The notes below the pieces were generated by a model. It had not been told where the DNA came from, ran no database searches, and saw only the letters and a list, made by a program, of their open reading frames with translations. A stretch of DNA of 54,740 bases, taken from NCBI GenBank assembly GCA_016779995.1, contig JADHMO010000011.1, positions 1-54,740 on the forward strand, written 5' to 3'. The translations under genes were made by a program, and so were the position numbers. Position 1 is the stretch's first letter, and every line of letters starts with the position of its first letter. This stretch comes from Flavobacteriales bacterium (GTDB lineage: Bacteria > Bacteroidota > Bacteroidia > Flavobacteriales > UBA7312). Below, piece by piece: positions 7,842 to 20,227 of the stretch.

Positions 7842-8858
7842 ATGCATAAAAAGAAGGCGGTTTTATTAGTTAATCTTGGCACCCCCGATAGCACTAAAAC
7901 AAGTGATGTTAGAAGCTATCTTTTTCAGTTTCTTAATGACAAAAGAGTCATTGATATACCCTGGTTGCTTAGAAAAATATTGGTCAACGGTATTATTGTT
8001 CCATTTAGAGCACCAAAATCTGCTAAAGTTTATAAAGAATTGTGGACAGAAAGAGGTTCTCCGATTATATATCACACTGATGATTTGACCGAAAAATTGA
8101 AGCACGAGCTAGGGGATAGTTATCACGTGGAATATGCAATGCGATATAAAAACCCTTCTCTTAAAAAAATATTACAAAGCTGGGAAGGTAAAAATTTTGA
8201 GCAAATCATCATACTCCCCCTATTTCCACACTATGCATCAGCCACTAATGGTTCTGTCATTGAGGAGGCTATGGATGTTATAAAAAAATGGTGGGTTATT
8301 CCTGAGATTAGCTTTGTTAGTCAATTTTATGACCAAGAATTTTATCTAAAAGGATTTGAAGAACAAGGTAACAAGCACAATTTCGACGAATATGACCATG
8401 TCTTATTTAGTTTTCACGGCTTACCAGAAAGGCATGTGGATAAAGTGTATGATGAGGGGTTATGTCAAGATAACGATTGTGAACATGGTGTTACTGAAGC
8501 CAACCAATTTTGCTATAAAGCTACCTGTTATGAAACAGCAATACAATTGGCTAAACGATTTAAGCTCAAAGAATCTGATTATAGCGTAGGTTTTCAATCC
8601 AGATTAGGTAAAGGTTGGATAGAACCTTTTTCTGACAAATTAATAGAAGATTTAGGCAAAAAAGGAGCTAAAAAAATACTCGTTTTTTCTCCTGCATTTG
8701 TTGCCGATTGCCTTGAGACAACCATAGAAATTGGTGATGAATACCAAGAGTTGTTTGAAGAATTTGGTGGGGAAAAAGTTCAACTTGTAGAAAGTCTTAA
8801 TTCCTCAGATACATTCGTCAATGGATTAAAAGAAATGATAATTAAACGAAGTGTGTAA
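7842..8858 (+). CDS. hemH: Ferrochelatase
   Basis: HemH inserts Fe2+ into protoporphyrin IX, the last step of protoheme synthesis. The 338-residue protein opens with LLVNLGTPDS and carries the catalytic histidine H192 in FSFHGLPERH. The acidic metal-site motif is DCLETTIEIG. Four cysteines (C208, C213, C224, C229) lie in an internal loop, a pattern reminiscent of the subset of bacterial ferrochelatases that hold a [2Fe-2S] cluster. It is the first gene of the heme operon, with the next start codon 4 nt after its stop. Confidence 0.96.
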   Translation: MHKKKAVLLVNLGTPDSTKTSDVRSYLFQFLNDKRVIDIPWLLRKILVNGIIVPFRAPKSAKVYKELWTERGSPIIYHTDDLTEKLKHELGDSYHVEYAMRYKNPSLKKILQSWEGKNFEQIIILPLFPHYASATNGSVIEEAMDVIKKWWVIPEISFVSQFYDQEFYLKGFEEQGNKHNFDEYDHVLFSFHGLPERHVDKVYDEGLCQDNDCEHGVTEANQFCYKATCYETAIQLAKRFKLKESDYSVGFQSRLGKGWIEPFSDKLIEDLGKKGAKKILVFSPAFVADCLETTIEIGDEYQELFEEFGGEKVQLVESLNSSDTFVNGLKEMIIKRSV

Positions 8859-8862
8859 TTGC

Positions 8863-10086
8863 ATGTCAAACTCATTTTATAGCATAGGTATCAGTCATTG
8901 GAATTGTCCATTAGAAATAAGAGAACAATTCAGTATTGACCAACAACAATCCATTGATTTTATCTCTGATATAAAAGCACTTGGAGGGTCGGCATTTACC
9001 ATATCAACATGCAATCGCACCCAAGTATTTGCCAACAATATCAATATTCATCAGCTCAAAGAAAAGTTTATACAATACAGCGGTAATCAAAAAGACAACT
9101 TCGAAAAGTACGGTTTTATCCTTCAAGGTGATGAGGCTATTCAAAATTTATTTGAAGTCAGTACAGGTATAGACTCTCAAATATTAGGCGATTTGCAAAT
9201 CTTTTCACAAGTCAAAGAGGGCGTAGAAATTGCTAAAAACAACGATTGTATAAATAGCCATATGGATAGGCTTTTGCAATTTGTATTTCAAGCTAATAAG
9301 GAAGTTCAATCGTTTACAACCATTAGCAAAGGAGCTGCCTCTGTTGCTCATGCTGCTGTTCTTAAAATCAGACAAAAAACTGAACACTTGCGTAAAGACA
9401 AAAAAATTCTAGTTTTTGGTACTGGTGAAATAGGACAACGTACGTTGGAAAATCTGAATAGCCAAACTAAAGCTCAAATAATTATTATCAATAGAACACT
9501 AGAAAAGGCTCAAGAGATTGCAAAAACTCAAAAAGTAAACTATGCTCCTCTAGAGACTCTAGTTCAAGAAATCGCAAAAGCTGATGTTGTAGTGGTTGCT
9601 ACAAGCTCAAAAGAATACACCATAAATGAGGACCATATTCCTAATTTAAACTCAGAAAAATTGTTTATTGATTTATCTGTTCCTAGAAATATAGACCCAA
9701 AACTTGCTTCAAATCAATACATTGAATTGGTCGATATGGATCAGCTCAATGCTGAAGCTGACAAAACACTAGATAAGAGGAAAAAAGATATACCGAAAGC
9801 AAAAACTATCATCAACCTTCACAAATTAGAGTTTGAAGATTGGTCAAAGCTGCATAATTTAGGTCCAACAATCAAAAATCTGAAGATGACATTTGAAGAA
9901 ATGAAAAATTCAGAAATTGAGAAATATAAGGGGCAATATCAACAAGACGAATTGGAACGCATAAAACCTCTTATCGATAGTATCGTTAAAAAAATATCTA
10001 GCAAAAACATTGAGTATCTTCGTAACAGATATCGTGTTGACGAAGATATATTGGAAGTTATGCGAGAAATGTATAAAATCAATTAG
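8863..10086 (+). CDS. hemA: Glutamyl-tRNA reductase
   Basis: HemA reduces glutamyl-tRNA(Glu) to glutamate-1-semialdehyde with NADPH, committing glutamate to tetrapyrroles. ATG 8863 is chosen over the in-frame GTG at 8851, because it starts at the conserved MSNSFYSIGISH and avoids overlapping hemH. The catalytic cysteine C50 sits in TISTCNRTQ. A Rossmann NADPH site reads VFGTGEIGQRTLENL near residue 185. The C-terminal dimerisation helices are present, and the 407-residue length is normal. Its TAG stop is followed immediately by the hemC start. Confidence 0.96.
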   Translation: MSNSFYSIGISHWNCPLEIREQFSIDQQQSIDFISDIKALGGSAFTISTCNRTQVFANNINIHQLKEKFIQYSGNQKDNFEKYGFILQGDEAIQNLFEVSTGIDSQILGDLQIFSQVKEGVEIAKNNDCINSHMDRLLQFVFQANKEVQSFTTISKGAASVAHAAVLKIRQKTEHLRKDKKILVFGTGEIGQRTLENLNSQTKAQIIIINRTLEKAQEIAKTQKVNYAPLETLVQEIAKADVVVVATSSKEYTINEDHIPNLNSEKLFIDLSVPRNIDPKLASNQYIELVDMDQLNAEADKTLDKRKKDIPKAKTIINLHKLEFEDWSKLHNLGPTIKNLKMTFEEMKNSEIEKYKGQYQQDELERIKPLIDSIVKKISSKNIEYLRNRYRVDEDILEVMREMYKIN

Positions 10087-11001
10087 ATGCACATTAAAAT
10101 TGGTAGTCGTAAAAGTAAATTAGCCCTATGGCAAACTCATCACGTTGCCGATAGACTAACAGAACTTGGTCACACCTATGAACTAGTACTCATAGAGTCG
10201 GAAGGCGACAAAGTACTTGACACCCCACTACCACTAATGGGTGGAAAAGGTGTTTTTACCAAAGCTCTGGACGATGTAATTCTTAATAAAACAATAGACA
10301 TTGCTGTTCACTCATTTAAAGATATCCCTACTGTACTAGAGCCAAATTTGGAAGTATGTGCTATCCTAAAAAGAGAAAATCCAACAGACGCTCTCGTATG
10401 TCGCAAGGACTTGGACTTCCTTAATAATAACTCTGCCGTAATTGCTACTAGTAGCAATAGAAGAAAAGCACAATGGCTAAACAAATACCCTCACCACAAA
10501 ATGGTGGATATAAGAGGGAATGTTCCTACTCGTATTCAAAAACTTAAAGACAGTCAATGGGACGCCACCATACTCGCCAGTGCAGGACTTATTCGATTAG
10601 GTCTTGAACACGAAATAGAGCAAGAATTATCGTGGATGGTATCTGCACCAGCACAAGGAGCAGTAGCGATCATTTGTCATACAGAAAATGAATCCATCAA
10701 AAGTATAGCCAACGAACTTAATGATGAAAACACAGCACTTTGCACGAGCATAGAACGGTCATTTTTAAATATACTAAACGGAGGTTGTTCAGCACCAGTC
10801 GGCGCTCATGTGACTCTTTCAGAGAATACACTTTTCTTCGAGGGGGTTGTAGTAAGCACTGATGGTAAAGAAAAAATTACAATTTCCTTAAAAGATGACA
10901 AAGCTAACGGACTTCATTTAGCTCAAAGAGCTGCCCAAGAAGCACTTAATAAAGGTGCTCAAAAACTGATTGAATCAGCAAAAAATGAAAAGTACAGCTA
11001 A
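10087..11001 (+). CDS. hemC: Hydroxymethylbilane synthase (porphobilinogen deaminase)
   Basis: HemC joins four porphobilinogen molecules into hydroxymethylbilane in the cytoplasm. The 304-residue protein shows IGSRKSKLALWQ at the N-terminus, the catalytic aspartate D79 in HSFKDIP, the arginine-rich site TSSNRRKAQW, and C234 in NGGCSAPVGAH. C234 carries the dipyrromethane cofactor. Its end overlaps the hemD start by 17 nt. Confidence 0.97.
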   Translation: MHIKIGSRKSKLALWQTHHVADRLTELGHTYELVLIESEGDKVLDTPLPLMGGKGVFTKALDDVILNKTIDIAVHSFKDIPTVLEPNLEVCAILKRENPTDALVCRKDLDFLNNNSAVIATSSNRRKAQWLNKYPHHKMVDIRGNVPTRIQKLKDSQWDATILASAGLIRLGLEHEIEQELSWMVSAPAQGAVAIICHTENESIKSIANELNDENTALCTSIERSFLNILNGGCSAPVGAHVTLSENTLFFEGVVVSTDGKEKITISLKDDKANGLHLAQRAAQEALNKGAQKLIESAKNEKYS

Positions 11002-11647
11002 ACATCTTCTTTTTCTTAATGACTTATCAGAACAGACATTAAAAGAACTGAATTCAGACAAGAAACTGAAAGTGTCTTGCGATGGACTTATTCAGATATC
11101 AGAAATACCATTTGACAAAGGAGAATTAGACCAAAATAAAACTTGGGTTTTTACTAGTAGAAATGCCGTTGAAATTATTTTAAAGAATAAAATTCCCTTA
11201 TCCCATTCGATATATGCTGTTGGAGAAAAAACAGCCAGTTTATTACCCTCAGCCACAATTCCAAAAATAGCCTCTGCCCTTGAAGTCGCTAAACTGATAA
11301 TTAAGGAACAATTAGATGAAGTTATTTTTATCTGTGGAAACAGAAGACGAGATGACTTACCTGACCTTTTAAAATCACATGCTATTAAGCTAAAAGAAGT
11401 CGTTGTTTATGAGAGCAAAAATCTTAATAAAACCGTAAATTTGCAATCTATTGACGGCTTAGCTTTTATGAGTCCTAGCTCGGTTTATTCACTAGCTCAA
11501 AATGGTGGCTTTATGAATTTACCATGTTTTGCTATAGGACCCACAACAGCCCAAGCACTAAATAATGAAGGACAAAAATGCATAATAAGTAAGTCCACTA
11601 CGCCACAAAGCCTAGTAGATATTGCTAAACACTATTTTAATCAATGA
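10985..11647 (+). CDS. hemD: Uroporphyrinogen-III synthase
   Basis: HemD closes and inverts ring D of hydroxymethylbilane. The family is poorly conserved, so the call rests on the fold-type motifs WVFTSRNAVEIIL, FICGNRRRDDLP, VVVYESKN and MSPSSVYSLAQNGG, and on its place between hemC and hemE. The start chosen is ATG 10985 (MKSTAKHLLF, 220 aa); an in-frame TTG at 10970 would add five residues. It overlaps hemC by 17 nt and hemE by 4 nt (ATGA). Confidence 0.9.
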   Translation: MKSTAKHLLFLNDLSEQTLKELNSDKKLKVSCDGLIQISEIPFDKGELDQNKTWVFTSRNAVEIILKNKIPLSHSIYAVGEKTASLLPSATIPKIASALEVAKLIIKEQLDEVIFICGNRRRDDLPDLLKSHAIKLKEVVVYESKNLNKTVNLQSIDGLAFMSPSSVYSLAQNGGFMNLPCFAIGPTTAQALNNEGQKCIISKSTTPQSLVDIAKHYFNQ

Positions 11648-12683
11648 AACACGATTTTCCAGAACTAAAGAATGACTTATTGCTAAGAGCACTAAATGGC
11701 GAAAAGGTAGAGAGACCTCCTGTATGGATGATGCGTCAAGCTGGACGATTCCTACCCGACTATCGCGTTTTGAGAGAAAAGTATTCTTTCTTCGAACGTT
11801 GCGAAACACCAGAGTTAGTTTCAGAGATTACGATTATGCCTATTGACCAAGTCGGTACAGATGCAGCTATATTATTTTCTGACATCTTGGTTGTTCCTCA
11901 AGCCCTAGGTTATGAAGTGCAAATGATTGCAGGTAAAGGTCCATATCTTCCTCAAACGGTAAATAACCTAAAGGATGCTGAGGCAATACAAGTACCTGAT
12001 GTGCACGAAAAATTAGGTTATGTGATGGACGCTGTTACATTAACACGCCAAGATTTAAACGGAAAAGTTCCGTTGATAGGCTTTGCTGGCGCGCCATTTA
12101 CAATACTATGTTATATGGTTCAAGGTCAAGGTTCAAAAGATTTTTCTCAGGCCAAAGCATTTTGTCATTCGCAAAGAGATGCTGCACATCTTCTACTTCA
12201 AAAAATTACCGATACTACCATAGCTTACCTCAACGCACAAATTGAAGCCGGTGCTCAAGCCGTTCAACTGTTTGATTCATGGGCTGGACTGCTTTCACCC
12301 AAAGATTTTCAAGAGTTTGCATTACCTTATATAAAGCAAATCGTTGACAACATTAGTGGCGCACCAACCATAGTATTTGCCAAAGGCGCGTGGTATGCAA
12401 TAAAAGACTTAGTCAATTTAGGCACCAATGCCATTGGTGTGGATTGGGCACTTACACCACAAGAGGCTAGAAAATTAGCTGGTCCTAACATTACTCTACA
12501 AGGTAATTTTGACCCTGCCTGGTTATTCGCTCCACATAGTGAAATAGAACGACTTGCTAAAGAAATGGTTGATGGCTTTGGAAAAGACAGATACATCGCT
12601 AATTTAGGGCACGGAATACTGCCTACAGTTCCAGTTGAAAATGCTAAAGTGTTTATTAATGCTATAAAAAACTACTCTGCATA

Positions 12684-12684
<1 letters not shown>
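11644..12684 (+). CDS. hemE: Uroporphyrinogen decarboxylase
   Basis: HemE removes four carboxyl groups from uroporphyrinogen III to give coproporphyrinogen III. The signature PVWMMRQAGRFLPDYR is near residue 30, and GFAGAPFTILCYMV and LFDSWAGLLSP follow. The conserved C-terminal NLGHGILP is present. Length (346 aa) is typical. The start is coupled to hemD by an ATGA overlap, and its TAA shares one base with the hemF start. Confidence 0.97.
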
Positions 12685-15859
<3,175 letters not shown>

Positions 15860-15882
15860 TTATATTTACACAAAATTAAGCA

Positions 15883-17334
15883 ATGAGTAGCCTAAGAGAT
15901 AAATACGAATTAGTTGTAGGATTAGAAGTCCACGCTCAGCTTTCTACTAATACCAAAGCCTACTGTAACGATTCTACAGAATACGGTGCTAGTCCAAATA
16001 CACAGACTAGTCCAATCACATTAGGTCACCCTGGCACTCTACCAAAAAGTAATAGCAAAGTCATTGAATACGCTGTAAAAATGGGCATTGCTTGTGGCTC
16101 GACCATAAGAGAACGTAACGAGTATTCTCGTAAAAACTACTTTTATCCTGATTTACCTAAAGGGTATCAAATTACTCAAGATACAACCCCAATATGCAAT
16201 GGTGGTGTTATAAACGTTAAAGATGCTAATGGAAATACTAAGCCCATCAATATTACTAGAATACATATGGAGGAAGATGCTGGTAAAAGTATTCACGACC
16301 TAGACCCTTTCAATTCTCTAGTCGATTTGAATAGAGCTGGTGTAGCTCTAATAGAAATTGTATCTGAACCCGATATTCGTACTTCTGATGAAGCCTACCA
16401 ATATCTAGCTGAAGTAAGAAAATTAGTACGCTACTTGGACATTTGTGATGGTAACCTTGAAGAAGGTAGTTTAAGGTGTGATGCCAACATTTCTGTTATG
16501 CTTAAGGGAAGTAAAACCTTTGGAAATAGAGCCGAGGTTAAAAATATGAACTCTTTAAGAAATGTAAAAAGAGCTATAGAGCACGAGATGGATCGTCAAA
16601 TAGAAATTCTTGAAAATGGCGGTGTAGTTGAACAACAAACACGAAGTTTTAACGCCAATACAGGAACTACATCTCTAATGCGAAGTAAAGAAGATGCCAA
16701 CGATTACAGGTATTTTCCTGAACCAGACTTACAACCTGTACTGGTAACAGAAGAGTACATTGAGACAGTAAAAAAATCACTTCCACCACTTCCTAAAGAG
16801 TTATTTAGAAAATTCACTACTGAATATGGTCTTTCTGAATACGATACCAATGTCATCATTGAAGAAAAAGACATTGCTTTATACTTCAACGAACTGTGTC
16901 AGCACACTAAAAACTATAAAGCTGCCGCCAATTTTGTGAACGGAAGTGTAAAATCTTACCTCAATGAAAATGCTATTGAAATGAGTCAATTTAGTATCTC
17001 TACTAAACGCTTAGCACAACTTATACAATTAGTAGATGAAGGAAAGGTTAGTAACTCAGTAGCAACACAAAAGATTTTTGGCGAACTTATAGGTAATGAT
17101 ATTTCTGCTGAAGAAATTGCTAAGAAAAACAATTGGATACAAGAGAGTAATACCGATGCTCTGCAGTCATTTGTGGAAGAAGCAATTGCAAAATATCCAG
17201 AAAAAGTATTGGAATACAAAGCAGGTAAAAAAGGTCTTATAGGCTTATTTATGGGCGAAGTAATGAAACTTTCTAAGGGAAAAGCAGACCCCAAAATAGC
17301 CAACCAATTAGTAAGAGAAGCATTAGAAAAATAA
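15883..17334 (+). CDS. gatB: Aspartyl/glutamyl-tRNA(Asn/Gln) amidotransferase subunit B
   Basis: GatB is the tRNA-binding and kinase subunit of the GatCAB complex that amidates Glu-tRNA(Gln) or Asp-tRNA(Asn). The signature YELVVGLEVHAQLST opens the protein, and SRKNYFYPDLPKGYQITQ and EEDAGKSIHD follow. The C-terminal YqeY-like tail ends in GLIGLFMGEVMKLSKGKADP. Length (483 aa) is normal. It lies 23 nt after hemL on the same strand. gatA and gatC are not in the window. Confidence 0.97.
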   Translation: MSSLRDKYELVVGLEVHAQLSTNTKAYCNDSTEYGASPNTQTSPITLGHPGTLPKSNSKVIEYAVKMGIACGSTIRERNEYSRKNYFYPDLPKGYQITQDTTPICNGGVINVKDANGNTKPINITRIHMEEDAGKSIHDLDPFNSLVDLNRAGVALIEIVSEPDIRTSDEAYQYLAEVRKLVRYLDICDGNLEEGSLRCDANISVMLKGSKTFGNRAEVKNMNSLRNVKRAIEHEMDRQIEILENGGVVEQQTRSFNANTGTTSLMRSKEDANDYRYFPEPDLQPVLVTEEYIETVKKSLPPLPKELFRKFTTEYGLSEYDTNVIIEEKDIALYFNELCQHTKNYKAAANFVNGSVKSYLNENAIEMSQFSISTKRLAQLIQLVDEGKVSNSVATQKIFGELIGNDISAEEIAKKNNWIQESNTDALQSFVEEAIAKYPEKVLEYKAGKKGLIGLFMGEVMKLSKGKADPKIANQLVREALEK

Positions 17335-17337
17335 ACT

Positions 17338-18453
17338 ATGATGAAAAATATTTTATTTTTTGTTAGCATTTTATTCTTAGGGGCTTGCTCTATAGATGAA
17401 GGAAATATAAGCGGCACTATTACTAATGCTAAAGATGGTCAATGGTTATTCTTAGAAAAATTAACGCTTAATGCTATTGAAAAAGTAGATTCTTGTCAAA
17501 TCAAAGACGAGAGTTTCTCCTTCAATTATAAAGCTGACTCTATCAACTTTTACAGAATATCAGAATCTGATAAAAACTATGGCTTGATAGCAATTCAGGA
17601 TAAAGATACTATTGTGTTCAAAGCTGATATTTCATCTCTAGTAAATTTTCAAGCAAGTGGAAGTAAAGAAGTAGAAGGAAACACACAATTACTTGAAATT
17701 ATTAATTCCATAAAACCCAAAACTGATTCGCTCAAAATCATCTATCAAAAATCGGTGGGTACAGTAGAAGAATCTATCGTATTGGAAAGAATACGTAAAA
17801 AATACGATAGCATTATACTTCAACAAAAGGAAGATTTGAAGCGTTTTATTGATGAAAACCCCAATCTATTCATCAACCTTATTACACTTCAACAACTGGG
17901 AGATGTAGCTGAATACTTTAATTACTACGAAAAGGTTTCAAGCAATTTGGATTCACTTTATCCAAATAATTTTTGGATAAATGATGTTAAAGAAAAAGTA
18001 AAAAGTGAGAAAAACACAGCAATAGGTGCACAAGCACCTAATTTTAAAATTAATGATAGTCAAGGCAAACCCTTTGAGTTATCTACTTTAAAAGGCTCAT
18101 ACGTATTACTAGATTTTTGGGCTTCTTGGTGCGTACCTTGTAGAAGAGAAAATCCACTGATTGTGGATTTGTATAAAACATACCACCCTATGGGCCTAGA
18201 GATTGTTGGTATATCATTAGATGACACTACAAAAACCATAGATGCAAAAGCAGACTGGCTAAAAGCTATAAATCAAGATGGTTTAAAGTGGAAACAAGTC
18301 AGCCAATTGAAAGGTTTTGAATCTTCGGTATGTTTAGATTATGGAATAACAAGTATTCCATCTACATTTTTACTAGATGAAAACGGTGTAATTATTGCCC
18401 GTAATCTAAGAGGCACTATATTAGCTAACAAATTAAAAGAAATCTTTGAGTAA
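17338..18453 (+). CDS. TlpA/ResA-like thiol-disulfide lipoprotein with N-terminal DUF4369-type domain
   Basis: The start MMKNILFFVSILFLGACS ends in a lipobox (LGAC), so the product should be a lipoprotein facing the periplasm. Residues about 22-110 resemble the DUF4369 domain typical of Bacteroidota thioredoxin-like proteins (GNISGTITNAKDGQWLFLEK). A helical linker follows. Residues about 230-371 form an AhpC/TSA-thioredoxin fold with the active site WASWCVPC and the cis-proline loop IPSTFLLDENG. It begins 3 nt after gatB. Reduction of periplasmic disulfides, possibly for cytochrome maturation, is a reasonable inference. Confidence 0.9.
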   Translation: MMKNILFFVSILFLGACSIDEGNISGTITNAKDGQWLFLEKLTLNAIEKVDSCQIKDESFSFNYKADSINFYRISESDKNYGLIAIQDKDTIVFKADISSLVNFQASGSKEVEGNTQLLEIINSIKPKTDSLKIIYQKSVGTVEESIVLERIRKKYDSIILQQKEDLKRFIDENPNLFINLITLQQLGDVAEYFNYYEKVSSNLDSLYPNNFWINDVKEKVKSEKNTAIGAQAPNFKINDSQGKPFELSTLKGSYVLLDFWASWCVPCRRENPLIVDLYKTYHPMGLEIVGISLDDTTKTIDAKADWLKAINQDGLKWKQVSQLKGFESSVCLDYGITSIPSTFLLDENGVIIARNLRGTILANKLKEIFE

Positions 18454-19180
18454 AATATATTTTGCATCTGACCTACATTTGGGCGTTCCTAACAAAGAAA
18501 AAAGTTTGGTGCGAGAAAAATTATTTGTCCAGTGGCTAGACGAAATAAAAAGTGATGCTGAAGCCATTTATCTAGTAGGTGATATCTTTGATTTTTGGTT
18601 CGAATATAAAAAAGCTGTGCCTAAAGGCTATGTGCGTTTACTTGGTAAATTAGCAGAAATTAGCGACTCAGGTATTCCTATTCACATTTTTACGGGCAAT
18701 CATGACATGTGGCTTTTTGACTACCTAGAAGATGAAATAAATGCTCATATTTACAGAGAACCTATAGAAATTTCACTAAAAGGAAAGCGTTTTTTTATTG
18801 GTCATGGAGATGGCTTAGGGCCAGGAGATAATGGTTATAAACTCATCAAAAAAATATTTAAAAATAAATTATGCCAATGGCTATTTGAAAGAATTCACCC
18901 AAATTTAGGAATTTCAATAGCTCAATATTGGTCTAAGAAAAGTCGAATTGCCAATGGAGAAAAAGATGAAAATTTCCATGGCGAGAAAGAATGGCTAACT
19001 CAATTTTGTAAGGAAAAGATGAAAACTATTGATGTAGATTATTTCATTTTTGGTCACAGACACTTGCCATTAGAAGTCAATTTAGGAAATAATACGACTT
19101 ATATTAACTTAGGAGAGTGGGTAAATTACAATAGCTATGCCGTATTTGATGGTAAAAAGCTTGAACTTAAACGTTACTAA
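18446..19180 (+). CDS. lpxH: LpxH-like UDP-2,3-diacylglucosamine diphosphatase
   Basis: LpxH cleaves UDP-2,3-diacylglucosamine to lipid X at the inner membrane during lipid A synthesis. All metallophosphoesterase motifs are present: SDLHLG, GDIFDFWFEY, TGNHDMW, FFIGHGDGLGPGD and FGHRHLP. The start must be TTG at 18446, because the motif SDLHLG begins at residue 8 and no ATG precedes it in frame; it overlaps the previous gene by 8 nt. The 244-residue length fits. Its 3' end overlaps the convergent gapA end by 14 nt. Confidence 0.87.
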   Translation: MSKIYFASDLHLGVPNKEKSLVREKLFVQWLDEIKSDAEAIYLVGDIFDFWFEYKKAVPKGYVRLLGKLAEISDSGIPIHIFTGNHDMWLFDYLEDEINAHIYREPIEISLKGKRFFIGHGDGLGPGDNGYKLIKKIFKNKLCQWLFERIHPNLGISIAQYWSKKSRIANGEKDENFHGEKEWLTQFCKEKMKTIDVDYFIFGHRHLPLEVNLGNNTTYINLGEWVNYNSYAVFDGKKLELKRY

Positions 19181-20165
19181 TTTTAGCCACTAGGTCAACT
19201 AAACGATTAGAATAACCAACTTCATTATCGTACCAACCGACAACTTTTACCATTTTACCGATAACAGACGTTAGCTTTGAATCAAATACACAGGAATGCT
19301 TATTTCCTAAAACATCGACAGAAACGATTGGTTCTTCTATGTAGCTGAGAATCCCATTTAATGGGCCACTAGCTGCTTTTCTGAATAATTCGTTAATCTC
19401 AGCGACTGATGTATTTTCTTTGATAATACATGTAATATCTGTCAATGAACCATCTGGCACAGGAACTCTAATACCACAACCACCCATCTTGTCATCAAGG
19501 TCGGGAAAAATTTTAGTAATTGCTTTAGCAGCACCTGTTGTAGTTGGCACTATAGATGTTGCTCCTGCTCTAGCTCTTCTTAAATCATTGTGAGGTGAAT
19601 CATGAAGCCTCTGGTCAGTTGTATATGAATGTATTGTTGTAATATATGCACTTTCTATACCAAAATGATTATTTATCAATTGTATCATAGGAGCTGCGCT
19701 ATTGGTGGTGCACGAAGCGTTGGAAAGTATTTGCTCAGTACCATCAATTAAATCATCATTTACCCCCATTACGATAGTTTTGATATCACTATCGGTCGGT
19801 GGAGCCGATATAATAACTTTATTCGCACCAGCTTTTAAATGTTTAGATGCTAATTTCTTGGTTTTAAAATTACCGGTACATTCAAGAACTATATCGACTT
19901 TTAAGTCTTTCCATGGTAATTTTTCTGGTTCAGAAATTGAACTATAGTATATGGGCTTATCATCAACAACTATTGAATTACTAGTATAGCTTACTTTTCC
20001 TTCAAATGTTCTGTGAACAGAGTCGTACTTAAAAAGGTGTGACATGGTTTCTGACGATGATAAATCATTAATCGCCACAACCTCAATATTAGGGTGCTTT
20101 AAAACTGAACGAAGAAACACCCTGCCTATCCTTCCAAAACCATTTATTGCTATACGTACTTTCAT
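19167..20165 (-). CDS. gapA: Glyceraldehyde-3-phosphate dehydrogenase, type I
   Basis: GapA oxidises glyceraldehyde-3-phosphate to 1,3-bisphosphoglycerate with NAD+. The 332-residue sequence starts with the nucleotide fold VRIAINGFGRIGRVFLRS. It carries the catalytic cysteine in SNASCTTNSAAP and the histidine in TTIHSYTTDQRLHD. INDLSS after the second strand retains the aspartate expected for NAD+ preference. A strong hairpin ends 14 nt upstream of its ATG, and the gene converges on the lpxH-like gene. Confidence 0.97.
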   Translation of the reverse strand: MKVRIAINGFGRIGRVFLRSVLKHPNIEVVAINDLSSSETMSHLFKYDSVHRTFEGKVSYTSNSIVVDDKPIYYSSISEPEKLPWKDLKVDIVLECTGNFKTKKLASKHLKAGANKVIISAPPTDSDIKTIVMGVNDDLIDGTEQILSNASCTTNSAAPMIQLINNHFGIESAYITTIHSYTTDQRLHDSPHNDLRRARAGATSIVPTTTGAAKAITKIFPDLDDKMGGCGIRVPVPDGSLTDITCIIKENTSVAEINELFRKAASGPLNGILSYIEEPIVSVDVLGNKHSCVFDSKLTSVIGKMVKVVGWYDNEVGYSNRLVDLVAKISNV

Positions 20166-20179
20166 AATAACATTAGAAA

Positions 20180-20211
20180 AAAAAAGCTCTACAAAAATGT
20201 AGAGCTTTTTT
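20180..20211 (-). terminator. Rho-independent terminator of the beta-propeller gene
   Basis: A 14-bp perfect stem (20180-20193 with 20198-20211, core agctctaca/tgtagagct) encloses a 4-nt loop and runs into T residues on the minus strand. It follows the stop codon at 20228 and ends only 14 nt before the gapA ATG. Confidence 0.88.
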
Positions 20212-20227
20212 AAATAAATCTATTATT

